DNA of 64,000 bases from Nymphaea colorata (taxonomy: Eukaryota; Streptophyta; Magnoliopsida; Nymphaeales; Nymphaeaceae), in NCBI RefSeq assembly GCF_008831285.2, contig NC_045140.1, forward strand, positions 18,970,370 through 19,034,369. Direction: 5' to 3'. Below the pieces are notes generated by a model that had not been told where the DNA came from, did no database searches, and worked only from the letters and a program-made list of their open reading frames with translations. Below, one piece after another: positions 49,101 through 63,341 of the stretch (the stretch's first letter is position 1; each line of letters starts with the position of its first letter). A program made the translations under genes and the position numbers.

Positions 49101-52100
49101 ATCATAGAAAAGATTTCTTAAGTTTTAGTTGCTAGAGTTTTGAACCATTGTCAGAATTATTGTTCTTGGGTATTTCATAAGTGCAGTTTCTCTCAGGTAT
49201 TAACCAAGATTCAAAAGCATAAAAAAGTAATAGAAAGAATATTAAAAATTTGGGTTTTCACCTTATTTTCTTATGAAAACCCATTTACAAAAATTCAAAA
49301 TTGTTACTAAAATGTTTTAAAAATTTTGAAACATTAAAACATATAAAAAGCACTTTTCTGGACATGTGTAAAAAAAGAAACATTTTGGCATGTCACTTTT
49401 TCTGCGCTCTTTTGAAAAGAAATAGTGATATTTGTGAAAATAGCTTGAACCCGAAAGGAGATCATTTAAACCAGATTTGTGCTTATCTTTGGTACCATAG
49501 AAGACACGGTATTCTCTAGCTGCTCTTTGATTTTCAAGTGCTAGATTCAGTTCTTTTATGTCTGATTGCCCAGATTGTAATGTTCATAGTCCTTTTACTA
49601 CAATTTGCATCAAGACAAGATTTTGATCTGCACACGGATTCTAAAAGTTCAAGATCTAATGGAAGTTTCACCAAGAAATAGAAGTTGATATGACTGGATC
49701 TAGAACACGCCTTTGCCCAAAGCCTCTACATCAATGCTTGCCACCACACTAGTGGTGCTGGCTAACTAAATATTCTTGAGACTATGATTTTGTAATAGAG
49801 AACATGGCATTCTTGAGCAAAACCAAGATAAGCCTGCCAAAGTAAAAATTAACTTTAAGTAGTAAATAGTAATAGTAATATTAAGGAAAACATTATTTAC
49901 AAATACACTAGCATGTTGTACAAGAAATATTAAACTTGTGGAAGAATGTGTAACAGTAGTTAATCCAATATTGTTAACCTGTTGCAGCACCAAATGTAGT
50001 AAATCATGGTGCTTGAGTGAATTTTCTTTAGTTTTAAAAAGGAAACATGAAAAGATAATTACACAAGACATGGTATTTCGCATACTTTTGTTTTTCAACT
50101 TTTCCAATAAATGTATCCCAAGACATGTCACAGTCCCGCAGATCTGTTGCAACAGTTGGTCCTTTAGCAGATATAACTATTGTTCGGGGTGCGCTGGCTT
50201 CAATAACCCTACTGAAATAGCCAACAACTACAAGTTAGTGAGAGTAAGTAGATTCCAGCATCAAACTGAAAAGAAAGTAATAGAAAAATGGAAAATCCAT
50301 ATATGATTTTAAAGAACATCACCTGTACAATGGTAGAATTTTTTCACCCCGAATGATAACATCCTACATTGTGAAGTGAAGAAGCCAAAGATGAATGACC
50401 CAGGTATAGACAATTTATTAAAAAAATCTAAATGCAACGCTGAAATAAGCATTAATTAAATGTGCACAAGTAATCTTGTAGGAAATAACAACAAAATATT
50501 ACAACATGTAATGCAACAAACTCATGTCACAAGAACAAAATGAACTAGTAATCTTAACATAACATTCATTAAAAGATAAAACTAAAAAAGAAAAAAAAAA
50601 ATCCTTCTATTGATATATCATTGTCTCAAAGTTCAAACCCTTTTAGCTTTAGAATTTTTCAATTCTCATAGAGACCAAACTTAAGACACTGATTTTATAG
50701 ATTTTGTCCTTTCTTTGGTGAACTACAAGCATCTACAGCACTTAATTTCTAATTTTAAGATAAGTGTCTAAGGCACCTAACTTCACCAGGCGCATTCTAA
50801 GAGCATGGATTATGCTAAGGAATTGTCTATCACAAAAGGAACCAATGGCAATTCTTCCTCATCTAATTTGAGAAATTGATTTGTCTCCACGTACTAGAGT
50901 ACCTGAATTATGGAAAGAAGGAAATTGTAAGAAGAAGAGAAATTAATGCACTATGCAATCTATAAGATACGATGCTTCCTAATGTCACCAAACAGAGACA
51001 GTAAATGACCTTACCATACAAGTTACAGACTGAGATAGAATACGTTCAATATAACAGAACAACAATTTTAAAGTACATGATAAAAGAATAGCTAAAAGTT
51101 AAAATGAGATAAGTGGTTAATGGCATAAGGCTCAAAATGTGCACCTGAGTGAACACAATTCTTGCATTTGATATTCTCAGTCTAGTTGATATTTGGGGAG
51201 GAGCAAAACTGTCAGCTATAGATACAACAACATAACCTGCTAGGACAATGGCAAGATAGATAATAACTGCTTTGATATTCATTGGCATATCAATAGCAAT
51301 GGCTGACCCCTTCTCCAAGCATAACAAATCAAGTGCATTTGCAACCACGCTGCAAATATGTTAAAATTCCGCTTAGAACAAGTAATTCCAACCAAAGTCT
51401 AACAGGAGAAAAAGGAAGTGTTTTGAGCATGGGGCATGGGCATGTGAAAGTTCCATTCATAATTTGTTCGTACAGAAAGTAGAATCCGGACTTTTGCCAT
51501 GCCATTGCAATATATGACATATGGAATCAAGCAGTTAAAAGATAAGAAGTTCATACTGTTACACTTTAGCATAGCCTTAGTGTTTAATATTATCAGGTGA
51601 ACTACTAAAAGCACAATATGGAAAAGATTTTATTTCTATGACATACATGTGACATAATTAGAGATAAAACAAACACAAGACAAAAGTGCCAAGAAAAAAA
51701 AGTATATGGATGAACTGAATTAACTTGATAATCAGGTCCATACCAAACTTCTGCGTGCAGCTCTTTGAAAGTCATGCGACTTAAATGTAAGCTATCAGAA
51801 CCTTCATCGCGCCAAATAATTGCGGTATCATGCAGATTCCTTTTACCATTTGAAGTTAAACAATTTTCAGCAGCATTCATCATGGCTCCCGGAAGCCATT
51901 GACCGCCAGGATAAGACAATCTGCCCTCATCAGATTCACAATTTCCTAGTATGCAGGTAGGTGGAACAGAAAATGAAATATTTAACTCATCGAAGACCAT
52001 CTTCCAATAAACCTACAAAAGGAATCACCAGTTCTTAAAACAAACAAAAAGAGCAAACTATATTTGAGAATTTTAACAAAAAAGATATGTTGAAATCTTG

Positions 52101-53296
52101 AGAATATGTAACATGCACCTCAGGATTCATAACAGAAAACTCCTGAAAATCAGTGAAGCTTGAGATGGGATCTTTGTACTTTGACCCAAGCAGCTCTTCT
52201 CCATGCCTCTCCAGGAAGCATCCGATGTTCGTCAAAAGCGCATCATCTCTTCAACCACATATCCATAATTAACATAAAGGTAAGATAACTCCAGATTCCA
52301 GAAGGACTAAACAAGTGTCAATGCAGAGTTTATATGTAAAATGAGCCATCAGATGGTACCGTACAAGTAACATGATGTCATGTCGTACCAACATTCAGTA
52401 GACAACTGATTTAGGTAATCGTTTTACTATAAGAATGCCCAAGAAATCTACGTACGTTGACATTTCTCGCTTAGAAAGTATATCAGATACTTTGTGACAC
52501 TGAGATGCAATTTTTTTTTTTTTTCTTTCGAGCTAAAGGAAATAAGCATGTTTAAAGAGATTGGGGTCGGGACACATGTCAACAGACTTCAGCCTTGAAT
52601 AAATAGAAGAAGGAACCTCTTTTATAAAGAAGTGAACTCCTGTCATTGTCAATTTTCTAAAAAAGAATTGAAGCTCTTGAACCGATTGCCATCCTTCAAA
52701 ATGTTGTGCTCATTGTTAACACTGGAAGAAACTAATTTTACTGTTAAGCATTTTGAAAATTTTAATTTAGCCCGGTAGACAGTTTAAAATTGTAATGGCC
52801 CCTCCTGGGGAAAAAAAGATATTGGCTCAGCCACTTACACCGAACAAGCTAGAAACCCTTTCAGATCACCAATTGCATGAAACGAGAATCTGACTTTCAC
52901 GAGTTAGCAAATAAGGATTGCTTAATTTTCAAGCGAAACCAAACAAGGATTGCATAGAATTACGCAAAAAGAATGCAAAACTGAAAAATCGAAGCCCCCA
53001 AAGAAATTGGAATTGTTTTCTAGCGCTTACTCGTCGGGAACCCAAGCAGGAGGAGGTCCCATCTTGGAAGCGTCCCAACCTCTATAACACCTGTAATACA
53101 TCATCTGGTGGAAGGAGAAAGGGAGGCTCGGTTCGAGCAGCTTCCTGGATATCTGCTTCCATGCCAGCACCCTCGAATCCCCACACTCTCGAAGGATCTT
53201 TCCAAGCTTCTCGTGAAGAACCACAGCATCGGACGACGGTATCCCGAGATCCTCGATCGCCGAAACGCTGATTTCTTCCAGTGATTGGATGCCCAT
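46118..53296 (-). CDS. Acyl-activating enzyme (AAE17/AAE18-like), one-base lesion
   Basis: There are fourteen minus-strand exons: 53296-53031, 52248-52119, 52012-51744, 51349-51145, 50363-50323, 50211-50086, 48704-48631, 48458-48238, 47845-47751, 47627-47411, 47133-47008, 46684-46587, 46524-46309 and 46228-46118. All phases agree except in exon 12, which has 98 bases where 99 are needed. With that base the product would be 731 aa (AAE17/18 are about 720-725). Motifs in order: [14 protein letters not shown] (exon 1), [23 protein letters not shown]-binding [16 protein letters not shown], the [16 protein letters not shown] region with [11 protein letters not shown]8 [11 protein letters not shown] and A10 [11 protein letters not shown]. 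This family adenylates carboxylic acids and makes acyl-CoA; the Arabidopsis members are listed as peroxisomal. The C terminus here is SPKM, a weak PTS1-like end. As written, the frame breaks at the T-run 46637-46640 (plus-strand AAAA) and stops about 11 codons later, losing A8 and A10. Confidence 0.88.
46587..46684 (-). other. Exon 12 of the acyl-activating enzyme with one-base deletion
   Basis: The acceptor TTGACAG and donor AAAG|GTATTC are clear. Reading from the acceptor gives [16 protein letters not shown]. Reading back from the donor gives [17 protein letters not shown]. The two halves are in different frames and meet at GGGGGTTTT. One more T restores the family pattern. Flanking exons are intact. 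Confidence 0.85.
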
Positions 53297-56200
53297 CTCT
53301 CCCTCTCTCTCTCACTCACTCACACACTCACAGAGACACAGATGTCATCTAACTAACGCTAATGGCGGGTGTCCTCGCGTCAGACGCAACTGCCTTCCTT
53401 AGCCTTCTTTATTTCCATGGGGAACGCCCGGCAGCTGCTGCGCGCGTGCTTCACCAACTCACGGTGCAGGGCCGGAGCGGTGTTGGTGATATCGCTCCCC
53501 ATGTTCCTATTCTTTTTTTAATGAACTTAAAAACACGTCAACAAGGTAACAACAGACATTCTTTTTAATTCATTTAAAAAATTAATTCAACAAAGTATCA
53601 AGATATAGTACTGAACTAGCTACCAAAGCTCGTTATATATGATCGGGAAGCCTCGAAATTATCAAAATGGGCTATAAATAAAAATTTTTTTGCCATTTTT
53701 CATTGACTCGGAGAAGTCGAGTTCATGCTTGATGTTATTCCTAGCATTCTATAATATCTGCTAGACAGAGGATTCACAAGATTGAGCGTTTGGCTTTAGA
53801 GATTGTTGGTGTTGTTTGAGAACAAGAAATATGGGTTTCTCAAGTTATATATAAACTACAAAAATGTTGAATGAGGCGACCATAACTACAAGGAATTGAT
53901 CATCTCTTTAACTACTTCCATGGAGCCAACATGTTTTCTAAAATTAATTTGATTTGAGGTCTAGATATCCCAAGTTAAGAGTAATGGATGTAGATATTAT
54001 AAAATGACTTTTCACGCACATCATAGTTGTTTCAAGTTCAAACCACAAATTTTGGATTAACAAAGGCTGCATTTGTGTAGAAGTTCCTATAAATAAAAGC
54101 TTGACAGGTGGGGACAACCCAAATTTTTTTTTGTGTCTTATGGTGTCACATGACAAACGAGTCTTATCGAGTCGAGCTGACTAAACTTTGAGCTGAGTAT
54201 AACCCCACATGTAGCCAACCCTTCAGGAAATGAAGAGACTGTCCATATGCTTTCGACACAACAAGTTGATTCTAACATGGAGATAAAGCCAGATATCTCT
54301 GGTTGAGGCGCTCTCTAAGTTTAAATTTCAAGTTTGAGCACTTACATGTAAAAAACTAAAAATTAATGAAGTTTTATATGAAAATAAAGTAAGTTTTGTG
54401 GCCACACCAGCTACAACATAGCTTCGCCACTGCCAAGTTGGTATCTTCCAACTCAAAAATGCAGACTCCAATTTAAAAATACTTGATGGCTTCTTTTAAA
54501 CTCTTCACCATCGCCCCATAAGAACTTAGCACAGAGTAGTTCTATATGCTTAGGAACTTTAGGGTTCTTAGCACAGAGTAGTTCTTTCGGATTATTCCTC
54601 TCTCTTTCATGAGTTTTTTTAAGAGAAAACATGAAAGCTTATGGTTGGACTAGAAAGAGCTTCAATCTAGAAGATTCTCTTAGAAACAAGCATTTTTCTC
54701 ATTTGCATTTTTTGTATAGTAAAACAACGCTCTAACTTGGTATGAGTTTCCAACCAAACTCTATGGTGATAGATTCACGAGAAAGGGTAAAGCATGACAA
54801 CTTAAGTTACGGGATCCTATTAAAAAAAAATCTTTAGCCAAGGCTAAACCGATGGCTGGTAGTTCCTATTGCGGTTGAAGATCAAAGGCTTCATTGAGTT
54901 GACTCCATTAATACTTGATAAATCTTCCATAGAATGTAGAAAAGAAATATGCCATATGTTTGCTAGGGATATAACTTCTGGAACAAGACGTCTTTCGTTT
55001 TTTCTGTACACGTTATTCAGCCATTCATATTGAAACTCTTAGAAGAAGAGAAGAAGAATTTTTAGAACCGTGAGGGCCATCTTATAATAGATTACATGTG
55101 CTACCTGTATAGAGGTGGATGCCGAAGTTTGGTCAACATATGAGGTAAAATGGGCTCCTATTTAACTAGATCGCCATTTTTAACTCCAGAAAGGTAACCG
55201 GAATCCGTTTATAACAGGAAACACGATCATTGTGTTCAACAATCATAGCCATGCATAATAACAATAAAAAATGATATGTATTTACAAAATATTTTATTGC
55301 ATAATAGTTAGCAGAACTATGACAACTGCCAACCAGAATACAAATTAAATTCCTCATAATCCTTTGTAAGAGGTCGAAATATTCGATAATAAACTAGAAT
55401 ATGCATTTTTTAGATGCCTTGATTTTTTATATATATTTACTTGCGAGAGAACATTTGGAGAAAGAGACTTGATTGTTCACCTAGGACTTAAAGCCCCCAA
55501 AGCCATTCTCTTGCTCCAGGGTCCTAGCAACATTGGTTTGCACAAGGAACAGACACTTGTGAGATTTGAACAAGCGACCAGTCGTCTAGTAGCAGCTGGC
55601 CCAACCATATGCATTAGACCCATTTCAAAACTATCAAACCTAAAACCGAGGGATGAAATTGTGATAAAATCATCACACACCCTTAGGGCTGAACACAAGC
55701 CGAGTCAAGCTTGAGCTTTATTCGAAAAACTAGAGCTCAAACTCGACTTGAACTCGAGTTCAGCTTGACATAACAAGTTTGAACTTGACTGGATGATACA
55801 ACATCGAGCTCGAACTCAACTTGTTTAACTCGTTTATGTTAAGCATGTCTCTTTTTCTAACTCATTTAATTCCATTAACTCGTTTAACACGATTATGTTA
55901 AGCATGTTTCGTTTTTTTAACTAGTTTAACTCTATTAACTCGTGCAATTCGATTATAATTCAACATTCATTGTGTAGTCCGTGCTCCACACACCCTGTCC
56001 TCTTTCAACCTCAAATTTGACAAGGTGTTGCACTCATGATACATTTTCAACCAAGGATGAAGAAAATATGAATTAGGATTCCATAAACTCAACTATGAAT
56101 ACTTATAACACTGGATGGATGCAGGAAGCTGTTGACCCCAAAAAGATAGAAGCCCGGCAACAGCAAACTGCCACACAACTCTATGATCACAACAATAACA

Positions 56201-56575
56201 AAAGCATACAACATATATTGGGAAGCCAAACTGCTTGATATCATTTGGAGCTCACTCTAAAAAATGCTGGCAACTTGACAAAACTAAAATTTTATTAGAA
56301 ATTAATTTTTAATTATTTTTTAAAACCTGGTTCGTTTAAGTTTGTAAACCTGACACCTTCCTCCCCAGGTTTTTTGTCAATTTCTTTCGTCCACATAACA
56401 AAGTGGCTGCGAAACAAGAGAAAAGAAATCCCAGAAAACAAAGATAAAGAAACCATGAAATTAGATTTCTGTGACCCCAATTCCATATATCCAAACACCG
56501 TGCCGAGAAAAGAAACGATCTCTGGCCCCCTCTCTGACTGTCTCTTCCTTCTCGTACATTCACTAGGGCAAATAT
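53297..56575. other. Intergenic region between divergent genes
   Basis: The acyl-activating enzyme (-) and RBM25 (+) diverge from the two sides, so both promoters lie here. A CT/CA-rich leader (53296-53340) precedes the former. The middle is AT-rich, with a 59-base tandem duplication at 55823-55941. No gene is supported. Confidence 0.5.
55823..55941. repeat. 59-bp imperfect tandem duplication
   Basis: Copies begin GTTTAACTCG at 55823 and GTTTAACACG at 55882. Both contain TTATGTTAAGCATGT and end near ATTAACTCG. They sit in a longer stretch rich in AACTCGA/TCGAGTT motifs. Confidence 0.8.
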
Positions 56576-56650
56576 ATGCACCTTGGCGGAACTGTTCCTT
56601 CACAGGAGAATCTCAGGACCTACTCCAGCGACCCACTTTCCCCATCATCC

Positions 56651-59600
56651 ATGGCCGTCGCCTCCCCTTCTTCTTCCTCTACCTCCACGATGGTGGTGGC
56701 AGAAACCAAACCGGAACGGCCGTCAGAGAACGCTCCGCTTCTATCCTCCTCACTTCCGCAGCCAGATCCCAACGATCCAAACCATCTTCCTTCTTCCGAC
56801 CCTCTCCCTCCCTCGTCTGCGTCTTCCTCATCCACCACCACAACCATTTCTTCTTCTTCTTCTCCTTTCCCTATGATCACACCCTCGCCTCCTGCTGCCA
56901 TGGCCGCCGGTGTTGTTCCGCCGGCCGCTCCCGCTCCACCAGTCCCCTCGTTCCCTTCTTTCCGGCCGGTTCCTCCGATGCCGGTTGGAGCCCCTCAGTT
57001 CTCCCCTATTCCAAACCCTGCTATCCAGCCTCCTGGCGTCGCCCCCTTGATGACTCCGGTGTCAGTATCAGCCGTCCGCTACCCAGTCGCTCCGCAGCCT
57101 TACGCACATATGTCCAATGGCTATCCTGGCGCCCCGATGCCCTTGCCCGTGCCGCTGCCTTCGTCGATGCCGCCTGGTGGGTACTTGGTAAACTTGCTAA
57201 AATTGTTGTGCGTATTTGAAAATTTGGTTAAAGTATATTGGAATGACGCAAATGAAAGGTGTGCTGTTACTTGATTTACGTTTATCGGATGGGTCAGACT
57301 CGTTTCCTTGGAGTTTATTGGTATTTCTATATGCGCATTGCAGAGTATCCGAATATTTGTTGTGGGTTCTTGTTTGATAAGCTGTTGGAAACTTGGGTGA
57401 CAAAGAGAGTCTGGTTTCTGGTATGGCTCATTTTGGATTTCGACTATAAATATGCATTTGACAATTCGACTATGTTTTTTCGCCCATCTGCTGCTATTTA
57501 ATTTCATTTGATATTGAGTCTTTGTACTGGTTGATACTGGATATTGAGGATCATAAGTGCTCTGGGGCTTGTGATGTTCACTTGAACTTCAGAGTAGGAG
57601 AAGATCCGAATTTGTTGCTAGTTTTATGGTCACAAATGGGGATTTCTTATTTCAAATTTTTGATTGACAATGGATGAAGTTTGCATGAAAATGAATCATT
57701 TTGAGTGATTCTATGGAAAAGGTTTTGTGCACCAACGAATGCAATTTGAAGGTGGAATATTATCTCCTACAGCATAGTATCCCGAGGACTCATCACATGC
57801 CAGTTGCAGTCCACATGAAAGTCTGCTTCATCTTTTCCTGTTGGTATGCCTAATTTTTCACATATGTGCTTTGAGTACATTTCGTTAGTTCCTAATTAAT
57901 TTTGTTATTGTTTGTTGCCCTTCTTTCAAAATAAAAGAGTAAAAAAATTAGAATGTGCTTCTTGTGACTGAAGCAGGTAGTTTCCAAGACTCCAAATGTT
58001 GCTTTTATAAAGTACATGGTAATTTTATCCAAATTCTGCTTTTATAAAATTACATGGTAGTTTTATTCTTAAGTTCACCGTCATGCTCAGATTGAGAGCT
58101 TTGAGTACGAGGAATGAATGTACTTTTCTTAAGTAGGTTACCTTCACGTAGATCTAAGGTTGCTTCCACGTTTACGGGTTATTGATTTCTTCCACAGCTG
58201 ATCATGTTAGAGAATCCTGATTGCACCTTATATTCCAAGGTATCCTGATTTACTCTTTATTTTTTGTTTATTTTTTTGTTATGATTTTATTTCTGTGCTG
58301 AATTTACTATCATATAAAAGGGACTTTTAGTGAGCTTAAAGGTAAGAAGACATTCATATTCTACAGTTGTGCCAACATCTTTGGTGAGATTCTGCATATC
58401 ACTTGAATGCTCAATACCCCAATGTACAACTTGGTGCTCAAGAAGATAATTAAGGTAAGTCAAATCTACGTTCATGATTTGATTGAGTATTGCCTCCATT
58501 GGATCTGATGCTGTTATGAGCTGGCTGATTCTGAGTGACATGTTCGGGTTGTGCACCTTATATATTTGCTGGTTTTCTTTAAATCTTTACCCTTTTTACT
58601 ACATTGAATTGTTTTGGTATGTTGAACTTGCACTTTGGCTTATGATATCCTATGCTGATGTGCTTCCATAGCTGTTTTTTCTGCTTCTACAGGAATGCAT
58701 CGTTATCCTCCTCCATACACAGCTGTTGTTAGGCCCACCTTCCCTCCACATCCACCTGGAGCAGTTGGATCGATGCCCCCATTGTCGCGCCCACCAGTTC
58801 CAGCTATTCGAGGGGTGCCCCCAGTAGTTGGTTCTGTTGCTAGACCAACAATACCAATTATTCCAATTGCAGAGAAGCCACAAACCACGGTTTATGTTGG
58901 GAAGATATCTACGACTGTGGAAAATGATTTCCTGTTGTCTTTGCTTCGTGTAGGTTTCTTTGATTTTCAACTGATTTCCCTTTATTTTGGATATTTATTA
59001 GTGTTACGACATTATCTGCTGAGCAGTTTTATGCTTATAACTGATCCTTTTCCAATTACAATTTGTCAGTTATGTGGGCCTGTCAAGAGTTGGAAACGGG
59101 CTCAAGATCCTACAACTGGAGCCCCTAAAGGGTTTGGATTCTGTGAATTTGAGTCTGCAGAAGGGGTCCTTCGTGCACTTCGCCTGTTGTCTAGACTTAA
59201 TATTGATGGCCAGGAACTTGTGGTATGTATAGTAAAATTCTCTGAAATTTTTATCATATTTTTTTTCTCCTAAATGCCATTGTTCTAACTTATTGGCCTC
59301 AAAGATGCTGAATTTTTCTATCTGACATAGGATATACGAGATATGGTGTTGTTTATTAATATGGGTTGTGAAGGGGCTGAGGAGATGTTTGCATGTGTCA
59401 AATTGTGATTTATTAAATGAGCAACAACTGTATGTACTTTGTCAAATGTAAAGTGGCAGCACAAAGTGTCCTCTAGTGTATCTACTTCTCTCTACCTTTT
59501 CCAGGCTACTGAAATTTTCACTATCCTATCTAGTTTGAAAGATGTTGTTTTGTGAATTTTGTGAATCAGAAGAGAATAAACTATCCTGTGTCTTCCTTCT

Positions 59601-62600
59601 GCCGGTCTTTTCTGGCTTTTTATTCCTCTCCTTCCATCATGAGCTTGATTATCTTCCCTTGAATTATTTTATAGACTTTTTGTATGTTCTTTCCTGCTTC
59701 AGTTGAATGTTAACCAAGCCACAAGGGATTATCTTGAGCGCTATGTTGAAAAGAAAGTTGAGAGGCAAAAGATGCTTAAAGAAGAAGCTTCTGAAAATGC
59801 TGACAAGGAGGAAACAGCTCCTGGTGTTGACAAGACTGAACCGGCTAAGCCTGTTTCAACTGATGAATCAAAAGAGAAAGATGGATCTGTTGAAAAACCG
59901 GATGAAGATGCTGCTAAGAAATTTGGCATTGTGACCGAGGAAGACCAGGAAGGTGACAGAGATGCTTCGGTGAAACTCACAAGTATGTTGGAGGAAAGGG
60001 CAAAAAATAGGCCTCCCCCTCCCCCTCCATCTGCTCAAGCTACTACTGATGTTTCTGCAAAGACTGAAGTGCCATCTAAATCAAGAGATGGAGATTCTGA
60101 TGTGGATATCATGAAAAGTGGTGAGTATTTTGGAGCAATAATGTACTGTTAGTTGCATCTGGTTTGATGTAAATGTGGAGGCCATAAAAGCCTTTTTTGT
60201 TTGATGCAGATGCTGCAGAAGATAAAAACGATGATGAGACAACTAGTGAACATAAACCTTCCACTGAGAATGAAAGGCCTGAGACAAGCTCCTCGGATAG
60301 AGGAAAAAAGCAGGATAGAAGGAGCAAGGAGAGTGACCATGAGCATGACTTGAGACGGGAGAAAGAGCGAGAACTAGAGAGATATGAGAGAGAGCGAGAA
60401 AGAGAGAGAATGAGAAGAGAGAGAGAACGAGAACATAAACTACATCAGGCTGAGAGGTTGTACAAGGATCGAGTGAAAGAATGGGAGGCTAGAGAGAGAG
60501 AGAGAGAGTACCAGCGGTCACATGAGAAAGAGAGGGAGAAGGAGAGAGAGCGTGAACGCAGGAGGGAAATAAAAGAGCAAGAAGATGAAAGTGATGATGA
60601 TGACTCAAGGAAAAGGCGGCGCAGAGGCAGCACTTACGAGGAGAGAAGAAGAAAGAGGCAACGGGAGAAGGATGAAGATTTGACAGATAGATTAAGAGAA
60701 GAAGAGGAAATAGCTGATGCTAATAAGAGAGCAATTGAAGAGCAAAAGAAAAAAGATGAGCTCAAGGTTTTGTCTAGTGAGTTGTCAAATGGAAATGAGA
60801 AGGAAGTAAACACTATGGAGGATAATGGCTCTGAGCACAGAGATAGAGATTGGAATCATGAAGGTGATCCTGCAGATGCTAATTTTGGTGGTATGGCTGA
60901 ACTCTTCCTGTTAATTTTCTTGCCTCCTTGGGGACTCACCTACATGGCCTTTTCATTTCTAAGTTAATTGTCTTCTTTGGATGATTTATTATGTTGTACT
61001 ATTCTTTGCCTTTTCTTTTTCTGATTGGTAATAATATCTTAAGAAATGGCATAACTGTAGGTGATGAAGGAGGATCAAATGCTGTGTCTGAAGCAAGGCC
61101 AAACAGTAATGCTCCTTCTCGGAAGCTTGGTTTTGGGCTTGTTGGATCAGGAAAGAGAACAGCTGTGGCGTCTTTATTTCAAGCAGAGGACGATGATGAT
61201 GCTGAAAAAGAGAAGAAAATGAGGACTTTAGTACCCATTGAGTATTCCATGGAGGAAATGCAGGCTGTCCAATCTGCAGCTCCTGGGACATCTGCAAATT
61301 TGGTTGCAGCGGCTGAATTTGCAAAGCGCATTTCAGGTAGTAGCAGCAAGGAAGAAAAGTCAGAATTAGAAAAGGAAAGAAGTAGGCGAACAAATGACAG
61401 ATTGAGCCAGAGGGAGAAGGACAGGGCTGATGACGAGACAAAGGAAAGAAGTCGTGACAAGGCCCACGACAAAGACAAGGATCGGGAGCATGGCTTTGAT
61501 AGGAAGACTCCAGAAACTAAGAAGCTTTTGGATGCGAAGCAGTTGATCGACATGATTCCAAAGACAAAGGAGGAACTTTTTTCTTACGACATAAATTGGG
61601 CGATCTATGATAAGGTAAGAGATACTTTCTTTTCTTGTTATTGTTCTTCTACTTGTGAATGCTGGGTAAACATGCTAAGATATTACTGGTGACAAATAGT
61701 GTCAAAATTGAGAAGAAAAAACATTGGAAGTAGAAAAAAGATCGAGAGAAAGAAGCGGAAGAAGTTTGGAAGTTTACCTCTGTCAAATAGCGTTAAAACT
61801 TAAAAGTGAGTTAAGAAGATTGGAAATAGAAAAAGGGACTGAGAGGAATGAGAGGTAGAAAATGATAAAAATAAAAACCTATTGTAGAGGAAGGATCTCA
61901 TTGCTTGTTGTTTTAGTTTTCTAGGGGATGGTGTTAGGCGTTTTCATTAGGCTTGAAGATGGAAGTAAATGTCCACAGTAAATGAAAAAATGTGGTTGTC
62001 AAAAGAATTGTCCAAGTTCAGGTTAAGGCTGGTTTCACAACATAGCAAGCAGGAGAGGGACTGGATGGTTCTTATGATGGGGGACTTGAAATGATGTTCT
62101 AGTTTATAATGAGGTAACATAAGATAGCAGTTCTGCATTGATCCGAAATTACAGGTCACTGGTGAAACCCAGATATGTCCTTTTAGGTTGTCAAGTTGTG
62201 TGAGCTGATGTATCTTTCAGTTTGCAAGTTGTACGAGTTTCTGTAACCTTGTCTCCTCTTGGATTTAGACTATTGAGGACCAAAAACCTCATAATAGTTA
62301 GATGTTATCAAGGTTCAACTTGGTAAAAGCCCTGCTGCCTCCTAGCTACTGCCCAGGACACGTGGTTTCAGTCACTAGAGCAAGCGCACCCTCGGTCAAG
62401 TCATATGAGTTGCTCTCTGAGTCACATGAACTACAGTATGGATGACTCGTGAGAGGTTGCAAATGTTACATATCGTTTAGATACTTTTGGTTGCTTTGAA
62501 CTTTGTGGAATCATTCTTTTGGTGAAGGATAATTATTTTTGCCCCATGTGTAGCATGAGCTGCATGAAAGAATGAGGCCGTGGATTTCAAAGAAGATAAC

Positions 62601-62805
62601 TGAGTTTCTTGGGGAGGAAGAAACCACGTTGGTTGATTATATTGTGACCAGTACAAAAGATCATGTGAAAGCTTCTCAAATGCTAGAGCTGCTTCAAGCC
62701 ATTCTGGATGATGAAGCTGAAATGTTTGTGCTTAAAATGTGGAGAATGCTCATTTTTGAAATCAAGAAAGTGGAGACTGGATTGTCCTTGAAATCAAGGA
62801 CATGA
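56651..62805 (+). CDS. RBM25-like splicing factor (RRM + PWI)
   Basis: There are seven exons: 56651-57176, 58693-58949, 59070-59222, 59703-60120, 60210-60890, 61061-61614 and 62554-62805. The phases agree and give 946 aa. I chose ATG 56651 (ATCCATGGCC context, MAVASP); ATG 56576 is in frame and would add 25 residues. Exon 1 ends at the donor G|GTGGGT, since only that keeps the frame into MHRYPPP. Domain order: a Pro/Ser-rich N terminus; an RRM at about residues 240-315 with RNP2 VYVGKI and RNP1 KGFGFCEF; an acidic stretch; a long Arg/Glu/Asp charged region in exon 5 (ERERERERMRRERERE type); and a C-terminal PWI domain over the last ~90 residues (RMRPWISKKITEFLGEEE, LVDYIV, MLELLQAILDDEAEMF, FVLKMWRMLIFEIKKVE). 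The protein acts in nuclear pre-mRNA splicing; Arabidopsis RBM25 regulates HAB1 splicing in ABA signalling. Confidence 0.95.
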
Positions 62806-63341
62806 AATATAAGGTGTGTCTCCAAAAGCTTCTCTTTTGCTTTCCTGTTGCACTAGTTTATTTCAGCAATTTGAAGGCCTACAGCCTGCTCAGTCATTCA
62901 ACGTCATAGACTGCACCACAGCTGAACTAGTATATGTTGTCCTCAGTGGCTTCCTGCTTTGGATGTCAGAATGTGTATTAATCAATTCTTAGCCAGAATG
63001 CCCAGGTATTCCTTTTTCCCCTTTGTGAATTCGGATCAGAAACTTGTGTTTCCAATTAGTAATTTCCAATATTTTTCCTCCTTTTACCATTTATTTCGTA
63101 CCACAGATAGATAAAAGCTCCACTGCTATTTGTTTCTAAGTCATACACTGGGAATGATTGTGTTCGGTATTGGCCCTGGTAACCCTGTCTAGACATGCAA
63201 TCTACGTAATGTGGACCCACGTTGGAACTAAGAGTCGCATCATTGGGTTCTGCTTTCTACGGTGAATTGGGTTCAGCGCTTAGGAGGATTTTCTATTGTG
63301 GGTTCTGTATCAGCAGTTTGTGTCCCCTGCTGGAGTTTTAG

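Noticed and set aside
56374-57219. 281-codon frame in +1 relative to RBM25 exon 1
   Set aside because: Serine/arginine-rich out-of-frame reading of a CT-rich exon; the frame chosen joins correctly to the RRM exons.
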